DNA of 64,000 nt from Pseudofrankia sp. DC12 (GCF_000966285.1 NZ_KQ031391.1:2515208-2579207); one strand, 5' to 3'; positions 17,492-26,340 are shown, counted from the first letter of the stretch. The notes: a model not told the origin generated them from the sequence alone. A program made the numbers and translations.

Positions 17492-17773
17492 TCAGGGCGT
17501 TGTGGGCGCCGGGGCTCGCCGCCGCCGACGGGTGCGTGGCGGCCGGGTGCGCCACCAGTCCCCCAGAGCTGCCACCCCGACCGCGACGCCCAGCGCCTCA
17601 CCGCCCGGGGTACCGACCTGGGCACTGGCGACCGCGAGCAGCAGACCGCTGACCGCCGCACAGCCGGCCCAGCGGTGCCGCACGGATCGCGGGCCACGGG
17701 CCGCCGCGACCCGCCAGGCAGCGACGATCACACCGTGGCTGGATCCCACGGCGAGGGCGAGGACGGTCGTCAC
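17492..17773 (-). CDS. Small two-segment membrane protein (93 aa)
   Basis: GTG at 17773 overlaps the TGA of the ATPase-domain gene (GTGA). Two hydrophobic segments are visible, TVLALAVGSSHGVIVAAW and CAAVSGLLLAVASAQV, followed by a moderately hydrophobic ALGVAVGVAALGDWW and an Arg-rich tail (WWRTRPPRTRRRRR) expected to stay in the cytoplasm. No family recognised. Coupled translation suggests it works with the anti-sigma-like protein upstream, perhaps as a membrane anchor, but this is inference. Confidence 0.62.
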   Translation of the reverse strand: MTTVLALAVGSSHGVIVAAWRVAAARGPRSVRHRWAGCAAVSGLLLAVASAQVGTPGGEALGVAVGVAALGDWWRTRPPRTRRRRRAPAPTTP

Positions 17774-18507
17774 CGGACACCACCCCCACCGGTTCCGGCC
17801 GCTTCGCGACTGAGCGCCTGCGTGTCTGTCCGATCCGCGCACGGCAGATCAGACCGGTGGCCCGAGTCGGTCGCGCTGCTCACGGGCGCCGGGCCGACCG
17901 GCGCTTGCCCGGCGGGGTGGGGCCAGTCGTCGAGCGCTCGTAGGCGCGCGCAGACCCGGGTGATGACCGCCGGGTCGGTGCTGTAGCCCGTGTAGACGGT
18001 CAGGGGCATCAGCGGCTCGTCCACGGGTTGTGGCCGCCGGGTCGGCATCGGCGGCTCATCGGCACCGCCACGCGGGACCGGCAGCAGCCGGCCGGGGAAC
18101 TGCGCCAACACGGCGACGCCGCCCGACGGCGTCCGGTACCACGACCATCGGCTACACAGCGCCTCGACCATCAGCAGACCACGGCCGGTCTCGCTGTCCG
18201 GGTCGGGACGGGTCACGGACGGAACAGTGCTGTCGTCGCGGTTCCAGACCTCGATGGTGACCATGCAGCCCGTCACAGACAGCCGGACCGCCACGAACTC
18301 ATCCCCAGGCCCACTTGCGCGCACAGCGTTCGTGGCCAACTCGGCCACGACAATCTCCGCGAGCTCGACGGCTTCCGGGTCCAGGGACCAGCCGGTGAGG
18401 GTCGCCACGGTGCTCGCGCGTATCCGCGGAATGGCTTCGGTGGTCGGGGGGAACTGGGCCGCCGCGATCGGGGCGACCGGCACGGCCGAGGCCAGGGTGC
18501 CGCTCAC
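17770..18507 (-). CDS. HATPase_c (RsbW/anti-sigma-like) regulatory protein (245 aa)
   Basis: The first ~140 residues form a GHKL ATPase domain of the serine-kinase/anti-sigma type: AEIVVAELATNAVRAS carries the N-box Asn, and ETGRGLLMVEALC is the ATP-lid G-box. The remaining ~100 residues are proline-rich and of unknown function. Such stand-alone HATPase proteins are abundant in actinomycetes beside XRE regulators and bind anti-anti-sigma or regulatory partners. GTG start at 18507 overlapping the 134-aa gene (GTGA). It lies inside the methyltransferase cluster and may link it to a partner-switching control. Confidence 0.83.
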   Translation of the reverse strand: MSGTLASAVPVAPIAAAQFPPTTEAIPRIRASTVATLTGWSLDPEAVELAEIVVAELATNAVRASGPGDEFVAVRLSVTGCMVTIEVWNRDDSTVPSVTRPDPDSETGRGLLMVEALCSRWSWYRTPSGGVAVLAQFPGRLLPVPRGGADEPPMPTRRPQPVDEPLMPLTVYTGYSTDPAVITRVCARLRALDDWPHPAGQAPVGPAPVSSATDSGHRSDLPCADRTDTQALSREAAGTGGGGVR

Positions 18508-18908
18508 GCGGACGGAAGCTCGTCGAGGCGCACCGCCCGAAACGGCCAGCCACCGCCCCCAGCCGCGGCAGCCAACCGCCAGACGCCAACCCAGGACGGC
18601 GGGCGCGGCCGGGGAATCGCCAGGGCGAGCAACGCCGCGGAAAGGCTGTCGGCGATCTCCGCGGCCAGCGCCTCGCGGGCGCGGCGGCGGTCCTCGTCCA
18701 CGGCCTCCGACCCGGCTGCGCTGTCGTGGGTCTCGTCCGCGGACGGCTCACCATAGAAGCCAAGCCCCTGGTCCCAGACCCGCACCCGGATCACCCCGGG
18801 CACCACCGCCAGCAGGCCACGGGCGACATCAACAGCTGCCACGCCACGGTCATCGGACACCGGCGCCTCGATCTCACCGCCGCTCGCGTGATCCAGTTTC
18901 ACGATCAC
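18504..18908 (-). CDS. Hypothetical protein (134 aa)
   Basis: GTG start at 18908 with GGAGG upstream. The N-terminal half includes VDVARGLLAVVPGVIRVRVWDQGLGFYG and the middle a helix rich in A, E and R (DEDRRRAREALAAEIADSLS). No family recognised and no membrane segment. It is coupled to the ATPase-domain protein by GTGA and follows the LanB-like gene by 49 bases. Function unknown. Confidence 0.7.
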   Translation of the reverse strand: MIVKLDHASGGEIEAPVSDDRGVAAVDVARGLLAVVPGVIRVRVWDQGLGFYGEPSADETHDSAAGSEAVDEDRRRAREALAAEIADSLSAALLALAIPRPRPPSWVGVWRLAAAAGGGGWPFRAVRLDELPSA

Positions 18909-18957
18909 AGGTCGCTCCTCCCATTCGGTTGCTGGTCGGGTTGGTGCCCGCCGGGTT

Positions 18958-19887
18958 TCACTGGCCGTAGGCGTCGTGCGCGGCGAGAGCGAGGACAGCC
19001 TGCACGGTCGAGGACAACCCGAGGCGCGCCCACTGCGCCCGCACGACAGCCGCCAACACGTCGATCAGCCCACGCGACAGCAGCCCGGCAGCGTCCATCG
19101 CCGCGAACTGGCCCCCCGCGGCCACGCAGGCATCCGCCCAGGGCCCGACGGCAGCCGCCTTGCGCACGTTCGGGTTAGTAAGGACCTCGTGCAGCTTCGC
19201 GGCCAGCATCCGGGCGCCCGCAGGCTCGACCGCCTCGTTGTGACGTCCCAGGGCGATTGCCTGCGCGTAGACGCCACCGCGGGCCACGAAGCTCAGGCCC
19301 GCCGCGGCCAGCAGCACGTCCACCACGAGGATCGACAGATCGCGGCGTTCCAGCGGCAGACTGGAACGCGCGTAGGCCAGGATGCCGTGGCTCTCGGCGA
19401 CGAACAGCTGGTAGGCGATCGCCAGACCAGCCGGCCCGCCGTACGGCCGCATGTCCGGGTCGTGGACCAGCGGCTGCGTCGCCGCGACAGGCCGCCCTCT
19501 GCCCAGGTCATGCAGGAACACGCCGAGCACGGCCGGGTCCGGATGACGCAGGTACACCCGCCAGTCACTCTCCCGGCGGGTGAACCACCAGTCGACCGGC
19601 ATCGGCCCGACGCACAACGTGTCCAACAGCGGGCCGACCACGGTGGCCATCGTCTTCTCCGCGCGCCGCTGATCGGCGAAAGCCAACCGGGTCGTGTACC
19701 AGCGGTCCGTCGACCGTGTCACCGCCGCCGTCCCCGCCGCGTGATACGTCGTGAGCGCGGCCTCGAGCTGGTCGGCGGGCAGGCCGTAGCTGGCCGCGAT
19801 CGCGGATACCTCGCCGCCGGCGAGCGCGGCGTGAACGGCCTCGACGAGTTGTTCCGGCGACGCGTCAGGCAAACGTTGAGCAGTCAC
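18958..19887 (-). CDS. Stand-alone LanB C-terminal-domain (thiopeptide-type bacteriocin biosynthesis) protein (309 aa)
   Basis: Matches the pattern of the Lant_dehydr_C family (PF14028, SpaB C-terminal): WWFTRRESDWRVYLRHP, then VHDPDMRPYGGPAGLAIAYQ, LERRDLSILVVDVLLAAAGL and ARGGVYAQAIALG, in the family's order. In lanthipeptide and thiopeptide synthesis this domain eliminates glutamate from glutamylated Ser/Thr or carries related chemistry. Here it is a separate ~300-aa protein, as in split LanB systems, but no large tRNA-dependent LanB N-terminal protein is visible nearby. GTG start at 19887 preceded by a GGGGGA-type site. Neighbours are four methyltransferases, a GNAT enzyme and a SAHH-like enzyme. 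The identification rests on recognisable motif order only. Confidence 0.78.
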   Translation of the reverse strand: MTAQRLPDASPEQLVEAVHAALAGGEVSAIAASYGLPADQLEAALTTYHAAGTAAVTRSTDRWYTTRLAFADQRRAEKTMATVVGPLLDTLCVGPMPVDWWFTRRESDWRVYLRHPDPAVLGVFLHDLGRGRPVAATQPLVHDPDMRPYGGPAGLAIAYQLFVAESHGILAYARSSLPLERRDLSILVVDVLLAAAGLSFVARGGVYAQAIALGRHNEAVEPAGARMLAAKLHEVLTNPNVRKAAAVGPWADACVAAGGQFAAMDAAGLLSRGLIDVLAAVVRAQWARLGLSSTVQAVLALAAHDAYGQ

Positions 19888-19942
19888 AGGTCCCCCGGGA
19901 TATCGACGAACGGGCTCGGGAACGAGGGCGAGGCGACGGGTT

Positions 19943-20830
19943 TTAGGGCTTCCATCCGACTGCCGCCCAGCAGGACACGTCCACGTCGGTCAGCCCGATG
20001 TCCGCACCGTCAGCGGGGCGTTCGGCGACGTCGTCTGTCAGGTCGGGCCGCCAGCGATGCGCCAGGGCGATCCCCGGGGCGACCAGGTCCAGGCCGTCGA
20101 AGAAGAACTCGACCTCGGCACGGCTACGCGCCTGGGCAGGGATACCGCGGGCTCGGTAGATCTCGGCGGCCTGGTCGGCTTGTTCCCGAGCGAAGTCAGC
20201 GGTGGCGTGCGTGGCCGTCAGATAGCTACCGGGCGCCAGCGCGTCCAGCAGCTTGACGACTAGGCCGTACGGGTCGGTGTCATCGGGCAAAAAGTGCAGG
20301 ACCGCGATCAGGGACAGGCCGACCGGGCGGGTCAGGTCCAGGGTGCCCATGACCTCCTCAGAGTTGAGGATCGTCGCGGGGTCGAGGAGGTCCGCGTCCA
20401 GGTAGGCGGTTCTCCCTTCCGGGTCGCTGGTCAACAGGGCGCGGGCGTGCGCCAGAACAATGGGATTATTGTCGACGTAAACGACCCGCGTTTCCGGCGC
20501 GATTTTCTGCGCGACCTCGTGCAGGTTGGGCGACGTCGGAATGCCAGTACCGATATCGAGGAACTGGCGGATTCCCGCCTCGGCCGCGAGGAACCTGGTG
20601 GCACGGCGCAGAAAGGCCCTGTTTGACAGGGCCACGGTTCTGGCCTGTGGGAACTCGTCCAGGACCTGTTCGGCGGCTTCCCGGTCGGCGGGGAAATTGT
20701 CCTTGCCGCCGAGGAAATAGTCATACATCCGCGCCGAGTGCGGCATATCCGTCCGCAGATCGACAGGAGAGCGCCGCTGCTCGGATTCGTTCAGGATCAC
20801 TGTTTCCGCGGTCCTTCGCGTGTCGGTCAT
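19943..20830 (-). CDS. SAM-dependent methyltransferase, DUF574 family (295 aa)
   Basis: Textbook DUF574 layout: ARMYDYFLGGKDNFPADREA, then LSNRAFLRRATRFLA, FLDIGTGIPTSPNLHEVA (SAM loop), RVVYVDNNPIVLAHARALL, VGLSLIAVLHFLPDD and a C-terminal RSRAEVEFFFDGLDLV...WRP. The ATG at 20830 overlaps the stop of the GNAT gene (ATGA), which rules out the longer open frame upstream. Substrate unknown. Cytoplasmic. It probably shares product or pathway with the other methyltransferases of this cluster. Confidence 0.93.
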   Translation of the reverse strand: MTDTRRTAETVILNESEQRRSPVDLRTDMPHSARMYDYFLGGKDNFPADREAAEQVLDEFPQARTVALSNRAFLRRATRFLAAEAGIRQFLDIGTGIPTSPNLHEVAQKIAPETRVVYVDNNPIVLAHARALLTSDPEGRTAYLDADLLDPATILNSEEVMGTLDLTRPVGLSLIAVLHFLPDDTDPYGLVVKLLDALAPGSYLTATHATADFAREQADQAAEIYRARGIPAQARSRAEVEFFFDGLDLVAPGIALAHRWRPDLTDDVAERPADGADIGLTDVDVSCWAAVGWKP

Positions 20831-21780
20831 GACGTTGTGGGCGGGGTGTAGAGGGTGAAGCGATCGCGGCGGGTCACGCCGGCGGCGTCGAGCGCTGCGA
20901 TGGCCTGGGCCCGGTGGGCGGGCAGGACAGCGCGGGCGACGGTCGCGCCGTGCCCGGCGCCATGGAGAAGCGCTGCGCGTACGAGATCGCGGCAGGTAGT
21001 GAACTGCTCGACGGCCGTAAGGCACCGGTCGGTGAGAAGGTCGGCGATGAGTAGCTCCGACGGCTCGTCGTCGACGTGGTGGTTGGTGAGCGGGTAGAGC
21101 AGGGCCGCGGCGGTGGGCTGGTCGGCGGAGCCGGTGAGCAGGAGTCCCGAGGGGTGGTAGCGGTGGTCGGTGCTCCAGCGCCGCAGGGTGTCGTGGGCGG
21201 TGCGGGGGTCGTGGTCGGGGTAGGTCGCGGCGTAGAGCCTGCTGATCTGTGCGGCCAGGTCTGTTGGCGTGGTGGTCTGCGCGGTGTGGACCGCCGCGGG
21301 TGGTGGGGTGCCGAGGTCGGGAGGGATCGGGCCGCGTAGTAGCAGTGGGCCGTCGAGGCGGGCCCAGCGTGCTCGGGTGAACAGGGCGTGCGCGGCGGTG
21401 GCCGCGCTGGGGATCTCGGTCGTGGTGACGGCCGGCAGCCCGCTGGGATCGCCAAAGCGCTGGCTGATGGCGGCGAGCAGGCCGGTGCCCAGCCGGTGGC
21501 CTTGGCGGTGGGGGTGGACGACGGGTCCCCAGAGCCGGCCGATGCCGGTGCGGACGTAGGGCCAGCGCAACGCGGCGGCGGCGATCAGCCGGCGGTCGGG
21601 GTCACGGACCGCGGCAAGGAGGGTCACCGGTTGGCCCGCGCCGGCGGCGAGCCGGGACGCGACCAGGTCAGCGGTGACCGGCCGTCGGTCGGTCCGGCCG
21701 TGGAGGGCCTGGGAGCACAACCGGGCGAGTTCGTCCTCCAGCCCGCAGCCCGCCTGGTAGACGCTGAAGGTGACGGTCAT
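20827..21780 (-). CDS. GNAT-family N-acetyltransferase (317 aa)
   Basis: The N-terminal half shows a GNAT core: LLAAVRDPDRRLIAAAALRW (strands), WGPVVHPHRQGHRLGTGLL with the R/Q-x-x-G-x-G acetyl-CoA loop, and a following AISQRF helix. The C-terminal half (from about 165) repeats a similar length and may be a second, degenerate GNAT domain (LYPLTNHHVDDEPSELLIADL). ATG start at 21780 overlapping the 305-aa methyltransferase gene. Likely acylates an amine on the cluster's product or on a self-resistance target; the substrate cannot be told from sequence. Confidence 0.78.
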   Translation of the reverse strand: MTVTFSVYQAGCGLEDELARLCSQALHGRTDRRPVTADLVASRLAAGAGQPVTLLAAVRDPDRRLIAAAALRWPYVRTGIGRLWGPVVHPHRQGHRLGTGLLAAISQRFGDPSGLPAVTTTEIPSAATAAHALFTRARWARLDGPLLLRGPIPPDLGTPPPAAVHTAQTTTPTDLAAQISRLYAATYPDHDPRTAHDTLRRWSTDHRYHPSGLLLTGSADQPTAAALLYPLTNHHVDDEPSELLIADLLTDRCLTAVEQFTTCRDLVRAALLHGAGHGATVARAVLPAHRAQAIAALDAAGVTRRDRFTLYTPPTTS

Positions 21781-22694
21781 CGACGATCCGGGAGAACGTC
21801 GCCGCGGAGTCGCACGATCTTGCTCCCAGCGGACAGGCGGCGTGGGTGCGCGGCGAGCAGGACCGACGGCGGGCGCCGGACGTGGACGTCGGTCATGGTG
21901 AGGCCGGCGGCGGCGAGAGCGTCGAACAGGTCATCAGCGCTGCGGAACGCGGCGGTGCGCGCGGGCCGTGACCAGGTCCGGCGGGCGGCGTCCCAGCGGC
22001 CGGCAGGCGGAGCGGGCAGGAAGCTCAGGGTGATCGCGGCCTGTAGGAGCCGTCCGGTCCGGTCGTATTCGAGGCGCTGGCCGGGACGGGCGGTCAGCCG
22101 CGTGGTGTAGCAGAACCGGCCGCCCGGCCGCAGCAGGCCGGTCACCTCAGCGAGGACGCCGGTCACGGCGGCTCGTGACGCCAGCAGCGAGAGCAGCCCG
22201 TCGGTGACGACGAGATCCGCGCTGGCCGCCGGCAACCCCAACGGCGCGTCGAACCGCTTCTCCCCTGGCGGCCCTGGAAGGTCTCGCTGGTCGGTGGTGA
22301 GGTGCAGGCCGAGCCGGCTCGCGATGGCGGCGTTACGGGCCAGCGGCGTGGGGCAGCGATCGATCAGGTGGAACCGCGGCGGGTAGTCGAGCGGGACCTG
22401 GGCGAGGGTGGTCAACATGCGGTCATCGGCGGCACCAGCGAGGACAATGTCGAGCGGTCGGGTCGCCGCGGCCGGATGGCTGGTCAGGGCTGCCGTCAGG
22501 AAGTCGCGGTGCCAGCCGGGATGGCTTTTGATCCCGAGACGGCGGCAGGCCGGCCAGGCCGCGTGGTAGCCGAAGCAGCCCGCCGCGCAGGTGCGCCGCG
22601 CCTGCCGGAGTTGCCCGGCAGGCCGGCGTGGCTGCCCGGTCTGCGCAGGTCGGGCCGGGTCGACCTCGACCGTCGAGGGGCGGTCGACGGTCAT
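21777..22694 (-). CDS. Class I SAM-dependent methyltransferase-like protein (305 aa)
   Basis: A Rossmann-type methyltransferase core is visible: LDIVLAGAADDRMLTTLAQV (motif I region), RFHLIDRCPTPLARNAAIAS (motif II), ADLVVTDGLLSLL (motif IV) and VTGLLRPGGRFCYTTRLTA (post-motif, typical LRPGG). An N-terminal segment with Cys residues, CAAGCFGYHAAWPACRRLG, precedes it and may bind metal. The Gly-rich loop is atypical (AGAADD), so binding of SAM is inferred. ATG overlap with the preceding gene (22691-22694). Part of the same co-translated run of genes. Confidence 0.75.
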   Translation of the reverse strand: MTVDRPSTVEVDPARPAQTGQPRRPAGQLRQARRTCAAGCFGYHAAWPACRRLGIKSHPGWHRDFLTAALTSHPAAATRPLDIVLAGAADDRMLTTLAQVPLDYPPRFHLIDRCPTPLARNAAIASRLGLHLTTDQRDLPGPPGEKRFDAPLGLPAASADLVVTDGLLSLLASRAAVTGVLAEVTGLLRPGGRFCYTTRLTARPGQRLEYDRTGRLLQAAITLSFLPAPPAGRWDAARRTWSRPARTAAFRSADDLFDALAAAGLTMTDVHVRRPPSVLLAAHPRRLSAGSKIVRLRGDVLPDRR

Positions 22695-23524
22695 GGCCGG
22701 CGCTGGTGGATCAGATGGAAGAGGCGGGCGACTCCCCGGTACGGGTCACGTTCCCCAGCGCGCCACTCGGCCTCGACCACGGTGTCGAGATCGGGGCCGG
22801 GTGGGGTGTCCCCGAGATGGGCAGTGAACATGCGGATGCCGTACCAGGCGAGAGGCTCCGTGCCTGCAGCGGCGAGGAGGTCCTGGATCTGGCGGGGGTC
22901 GTCGCCGCGGCTGCGTACGCCGAGGTTCCCGATCTCGGTCGCCGTGCCCGCGGCGTGCGGCTCCTCGTCGAGGAGGCTGAGGGTGTCGTGCCAGCGGCCC
23001 TGCAGCCCCGCGCGCAGCGCGAGCGCGGTGCCGTTCTTCCCGACGACCGAGATCACCCCACCGGCCCCGGTCACCTCGGCCAGGACGCGCAGCAAGGCGG
23101 CCGGGTCGGTCAGGTACATCAGCACGCCGTGACACAGCACGCCATCCCAGCCGCCGCCGACAAGGGAGGCGGCGTCATGGCCGTCGCCGCAGACCAGCGT
23201 GATCCGGTCGCGGACGGCCGCGTCGCCGGCGGACAGCCGCTCGTCGGCCTGGCGCAGCATCGCCGGGTCCGGGTCGCAGATCGTGACCTCATAGCCGAGC
23301 CGGGCGAGCGCGGCGGCCTGGGTGCCCTCCCCACCGCCGACATCGAGAATCCGTCCCGGCGGGGTCGGGAGGTGCGCGAGCAGCGCGCGCGTAACCAAGC
23401 GCTGACGGACGACGCCCCGCAGCGTCGCGGTGTGGGCCTGGTAGCTGGGCGCGAGGGCGTGCTCGACAGCGCCCTGTACCCAACTGTTGTCGCCAGGGCG
23501 GGATCCGGGTGCGGTCATCAGCAC
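22691..23524 (-). CDS. Class I SAM-dependent methyltransferase (277 aa)
   Basis: Clear SAM-binding motifs: GRILDVGGGEGTQAAALARL (motif I), YEVTICDPDPAMLRQADERL (motif II with the acidic residue), WDGVLCHGVLMYLTDP (motif IV) and LAEVTGAGGVISVV. It resembles CmoM/SmtA-type methyltransferases in motif spacing. The start is GTG at 23524 or ATG at 23518; the latter overlaps the TGA of the 171-aa gene and would give MTAPG. The stop overlaps the next methyltransferase gene. Substrate unknown; likely a tailoring step in the cluster. Confidence 0.88.
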   Translation of the reverse strand: MLMTAPGSRPGDNSWVQGAVEHALAPSYQAHTATLRGVVRQRLVTRALLAHLPTPPGRILDVGGGEGTQAAALARLGYEVTICDPDPAMLRQADERLSAGDAAVRDRITLVCGDGHDAASLVGGGWDGVLCHGVLMYLTDPAALLRVLAEVTGAGGVISVVGKNGTALALRAGLQGRWHDTLSLLDEEPHAAGTATEIGNLGVRSRGDDPRQIQDLLAAAGTEPLAWYGIRMFTAHLGDTPPGPDLDTVVEAEWRAGERDPYRGVARLFHLIHQRRP

Positions 23525-24033
23525 GACTCCGTCAGACGGGGATGGGGCAGCGAGGGACGGTGCGCGGCGGCACGGGCCACGGCGGCGAGGACGACCTGCG
23601 GATGCTGGTGGGCGATCCGGGCAGACAGGTACCGGCCATCGAGCAGCGCGGCGAGATCAGTCAGACCCAGCTCGGGCAGGCGGCCTTCGCGGTGCACAGC
23701 GCGCAGCCGCAGCAGGCCCGGCACAGCGGCCTCAAGCACAGCCCGATCAGGCACAGGCGCGCCGGCGAGCCAGGCGCGGTAACCGGCGGCCGGCAGACGT
23801 TCCCAGACAGCCCTGTCCCCGATCCGCCCGGACGCGTCGATCGTCGCGACCAGGTGGGCCACCCACACCAGGTCGTCGTCGGCCAGCTCGCCCCAAGCTG
23901 GCCGGCGGACCGCGACGTACCCGGTCGGTAGCGCGAGCCGGCCGCGGATCTCGCGGAGATGCCTGACGAAGCGGGCCGCCAACGGCGACGCCCCGGGCAG
24001 CGGGAACACCGGTTCGGTGCGAAGGGCGGTCAC
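23518..24033 (-). CDS. Hypothetical cluster protein (171 aa)
   Basis: GTG start at 24033 overlapping the stop of the SAHH-like gene (GTGA). Mostly helical, with LAARFVRHLREIRGRLALP and DDDLVWVAHLVATIDASGRI, and an A/L/R-rich C-terminal half (LLRLRAVHREGRLPELGLTD). No family recognised, no membrane segment. Its position between SAHH-like and methyltransferase genes, with overlaps on both sides, implies co-function with them. Confidence 0.72.
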   Translation of the reverse strand: MTALRTEPVFPLPGASPLAARFVRHLREIRGRLALPTGYVAVRRPAWGELADDDLVWVAHLVATIDASGRIGDRAVWERLPAAGYRAWLAGAPVPDRAVLEAAVPGLLRLRAVHREGRLPELGLTDLAALLDGRYLSARIAHQHPQVVLAAVARAAAHRPSLPHPRLTESC

Positions 24034-25595
24034 GTCGCGGGTCCGTGCAGCGCGTAGTACCGCTCCAGCAGACCGCTGGACTCCAGCATCTTGTCGGTCA
24101 GCGCCACCTGGTGACCGACCGGGTAGCCGTCGCGGTGCGCGGACAGCGTGACCGCGCCGAGAGCAAGGGCAGCCATCACGACGTCGGCGTAGCTGTTCGG
24201 CAGCGACTCGGCGTGGTGAAAGTTCAGCGGGAAGCCATCGGCGAGCACCGTCACCGTCACACCCGAGGCCAGTCGGTAGCGCAGTCCGTCCGGGCCGGCG
24301 AGGGTGGTGGCGTCGTCGGCGATCTCGTCGAGGGCCAGCTCCCGGCCGCGGGAGGTGACGCTCGCGAGATAGCAGTCCCCGCGCAGCGCGTCGAGGTGAT
24401 CCGCGCGTAGCGACGTGTGCCCGGTCGCGCCGACGACGAGGACCGGCTGATGCACGCCGAGCAGGCGGCGCACGGAACGGCCGGTGGTGAAGCCGGTCTC
24501 GTGGGCGGCGACGAGCCGGACGAGTTCGCTGTCGTGGACCGCGACCCGCATCCGCCGGCTACGCAGCACGCGAGCGACCTGCTCGCCGATCCGGCCGTAG
24601 CCAAGGACCAGCGCGGGTTTGCCTTCCCACTTCTCCTGCGGGACGAGCGCGAGCAGGTTCCGGATCGCGGCGTCCGCGACACCGTAGGACTCGATCGTCG
24701 CCTTCAGCCGGGACTCCGCGACGGAGAACACCGGCACCGGGAGCCGCGCGCCGAACCGGGCGAGCTTCGCGATCCCGGACGTCGTCTGCTCCACCAGGCC
24801 GAGAAGCTCGCGGACCAGCCGGGGATGCTCATCCAGCAGCACCGGCAGCAGATAGCCGCCGTCATCGATCAGGACCGGCCGGCGGCCCGCGTCGGCCGCG
24901 CGGGCGAAGTGCTCGGCGATCGCTGGCGATGCCTCCCGCCAGTCGGCCACGGTGACCCCGCCCGCGCGCAGATGCGCGTCGACGCGGCGGGTGTGCTGGT
25001 AGGCGTAGCGCTTGTCGAGGACCGTCATCGCCGCTGGGTCGACCCCCAGGGCGCGCAACGTGTCGACGAGCACGAGGAAGTCGGTCATGTGGTGCACCGC
25101 GAGCATCGGCGCCACGTCGGACAGCACCCCGGACGGCTGCCACCCGGGCAACCCCGAGGTCAACTGCATCTCGGCGTGCAACCCCGCCATTTCGGCCTCG
25201 GTGAACGGCAGCGCGGCAACAGCCGCCAGCAGCCGGCCGCGCTCCCGCTCCCCCAACACCCCCGGCGCGAGGATCGCGGCCGTCAACGTCAATTCCAGGT
25301 CGCCGGGCTCGGTCATCGCCGCGAGCACGGCGACCCCGCTTCCTGGCAGCCCCAGAACGCGTGTCCCGGGCAGCGACTGCCCGAGCTGGGCGCCCGGCAC
25401 GATCGTGACTACCCGGCCGGCCGCCTCGTCGAGGTGGCGCTCCAGGTCCGCGACGCCGGCACGGCAGCGGACGGTGAGCTGCTCGCAGCCACGTCTGGCA
25501 GTCTCGCGGTCCGGCTGTTCGCGTCGTCCCACCGGCACCAGCAGCGGCGCAATCATCGGTTCGGCGGCAAGCGGGCTCAATGCAGAACACCCCAC
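24030..25595 (-). CDS. S-adenosylhomocysteine hydrolase-like protein (521 aa)
   Basis: The NAD-binding part is clear: KPALVLGYGRIGEQVARVLR (about 325-345, GxGxxG Rossmann loop) followed by RVAVHDSELVRLVAAHETGF, and a C-terminal region with LNFHHAESLPNSYADVVMAA like the adenosylhomocysteinase C-terminus. The N-terminal half (HHMTDFLVLVDTLRAL, LDKRYAYQHTRRVDAHL) is divergent from housekeeping enzymes, and the protein is longer than the usual 420-490 aa. Known family members cleave S-adenosylhomocysteine, relieving product inhibition of methyltransferases, which fits the four methyltransferases in this operon. The start may be GTG 25595 or an internal ATG; no strong ribosome site decides it. A different NAD-dependent reaction is possible. 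Confidence 0.8.
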   Translation of the reverse strand: MGCSALSPLAAEPMIAPLLVPVGRREQPDRETARRGCEQLTVRCRAGVADLERHLDEAAGRVVTIVPGAQLGQSLPGTRVLGLPGSGVAVLAAMTEPGDLELTLTAAILAPGVLGERERGRLLAAVAALPFTEAEMAGLHAEMQLTSGLPGWQPSGVLSDVAPMLAVHHMTDFLVLVDTLRALGVDPAAMTVLDKRYAYQHTRRVDAHLRAGGVTVADWREASPAIAEHFARAADAGRRPVLIDDGGYLLPVLLDEHPRLVRELLGLVEQTTSGIAKLARFGARLPVPVFSVAESRLKATIESYGVADAAIRNLLALVPQEKWEGKPALVLGYGRIGEQVARVLRSRRMRVAVHDSELVRLVAAHETGFTTGRSVRRLLGVHQPVLVVGATGHTSLRADHLDALRGDCYLASVTSRGRELALDEIADDATTLAGPDGLRYRLASGVTVTVLADGFPLNFHHAESLPNSYADVVMAALALGAVTLSAHRDGYPVGHQVALTDKMLESSGLLERYYALHGPAT

Positions 25596-25668
25596 GTCCG
25601 CTCAGGCCTGCGCACATCGGATCGTTGAGCTAGCCAGCCATGTGCGCCGGCGGAAAGTGGGGGGATCA

Positions 25669-26340
25669 TCAGCTGGTACTCCTCGCGGCTATGAGCGCGG
25701 TCAGTGCGGCGGCGGTCTCCTCGACGCTGGCGGCACAGTCACAGGAGCCGACCGCGATGCCGGCCGCGCGAAACGCGCCGCGGACAGCCGCCGCCTGGTC
25801 CCGATACCGCCGCAGGCGGGCCGCGAGCAGGCTCGGGGCGTCCCCCCGGCGCGGATGCAGCACTCCCCCGCACCGGCCACACCGCTGCCGATCCGCAAGA
25901 CTTGGCTGCGCGGGCAGCCGAGGATCATGCGCAGGGTCACGCTCACACCGATGACACACCCGCCGCTGGACTGCCCGCCGACGCAGCGTCACCGCATCCA
26001 CCGACAACTCGACCGGCACCACCGTCGAGGCGGGCGCGTGGGCGGCGAGCCTGCCCAGCAGGAGGACGACCTGGCTTGGCGTGCCCGGGAAGTTGTCGAA
26101 CACGACGCAGCGTGCCGCCCCGGCCCGCGTGATCTCCGCCAGGTAGCGGTCCAGCGCTGTGGCGACGGTGGCCTCGTCCATCCACCCCAGCGCCCCGGCG
26201 CTCCCCGCTGCTTCAAGGCGGGCCGCAGGCACTTGCTCACGCAGCCGGAACACGACACAGCCCGCCGCCGCACCGAGCCGGATCGCCAACGTCGACTTCC
26301 CGACCCCAGGCGGCCCCAACAGTGGGACCACGACGGACAT
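25669..26340 (-). CDS. Adenylate-kinase-like P-loop protein with zinc lid (223 aa)
   Basis: Walker A GPPGVGKSTLA (residues 9-19), then an adenylate-kinase-like helix pattern, and AARCVVFDNFPGTPSQV, matching the DGFPRT region of nucleoside monophosphate kinases. The lid contains two Cys pairs (CHRC and CGRC, about residues 128-158), as in zinc-lid adenylate kinases. At 223 aa the length fits the family. It could phosphorylate a nucleotide or a cluster intermediate. First gene of the minus-strand cluster, divergent from the XRE/TPR regulator at 26583; 73 bases separate it from the SAHH-like gene. Confidence 0.78.
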   Translation of the reverse strand: MSVVVPLLGPPGVGKSTLAIRLGAAAGCVVFRLREQVPAARLEAAGSAGALGWMDEATVATALDRYLAEITRAGAARCVVFDNFPGTPSQVVLLLGRLAAHAPASTVVPVELSVDAVTLRRRAVQRRVCHRCERDPAHDPRLPAQPSLADRQRCGRCGGVLHPRRGDAPSLLAARLRRYRDQAAAVRGAFRAAGIAVGSCDCAASVEETAAALTALIAARSTS

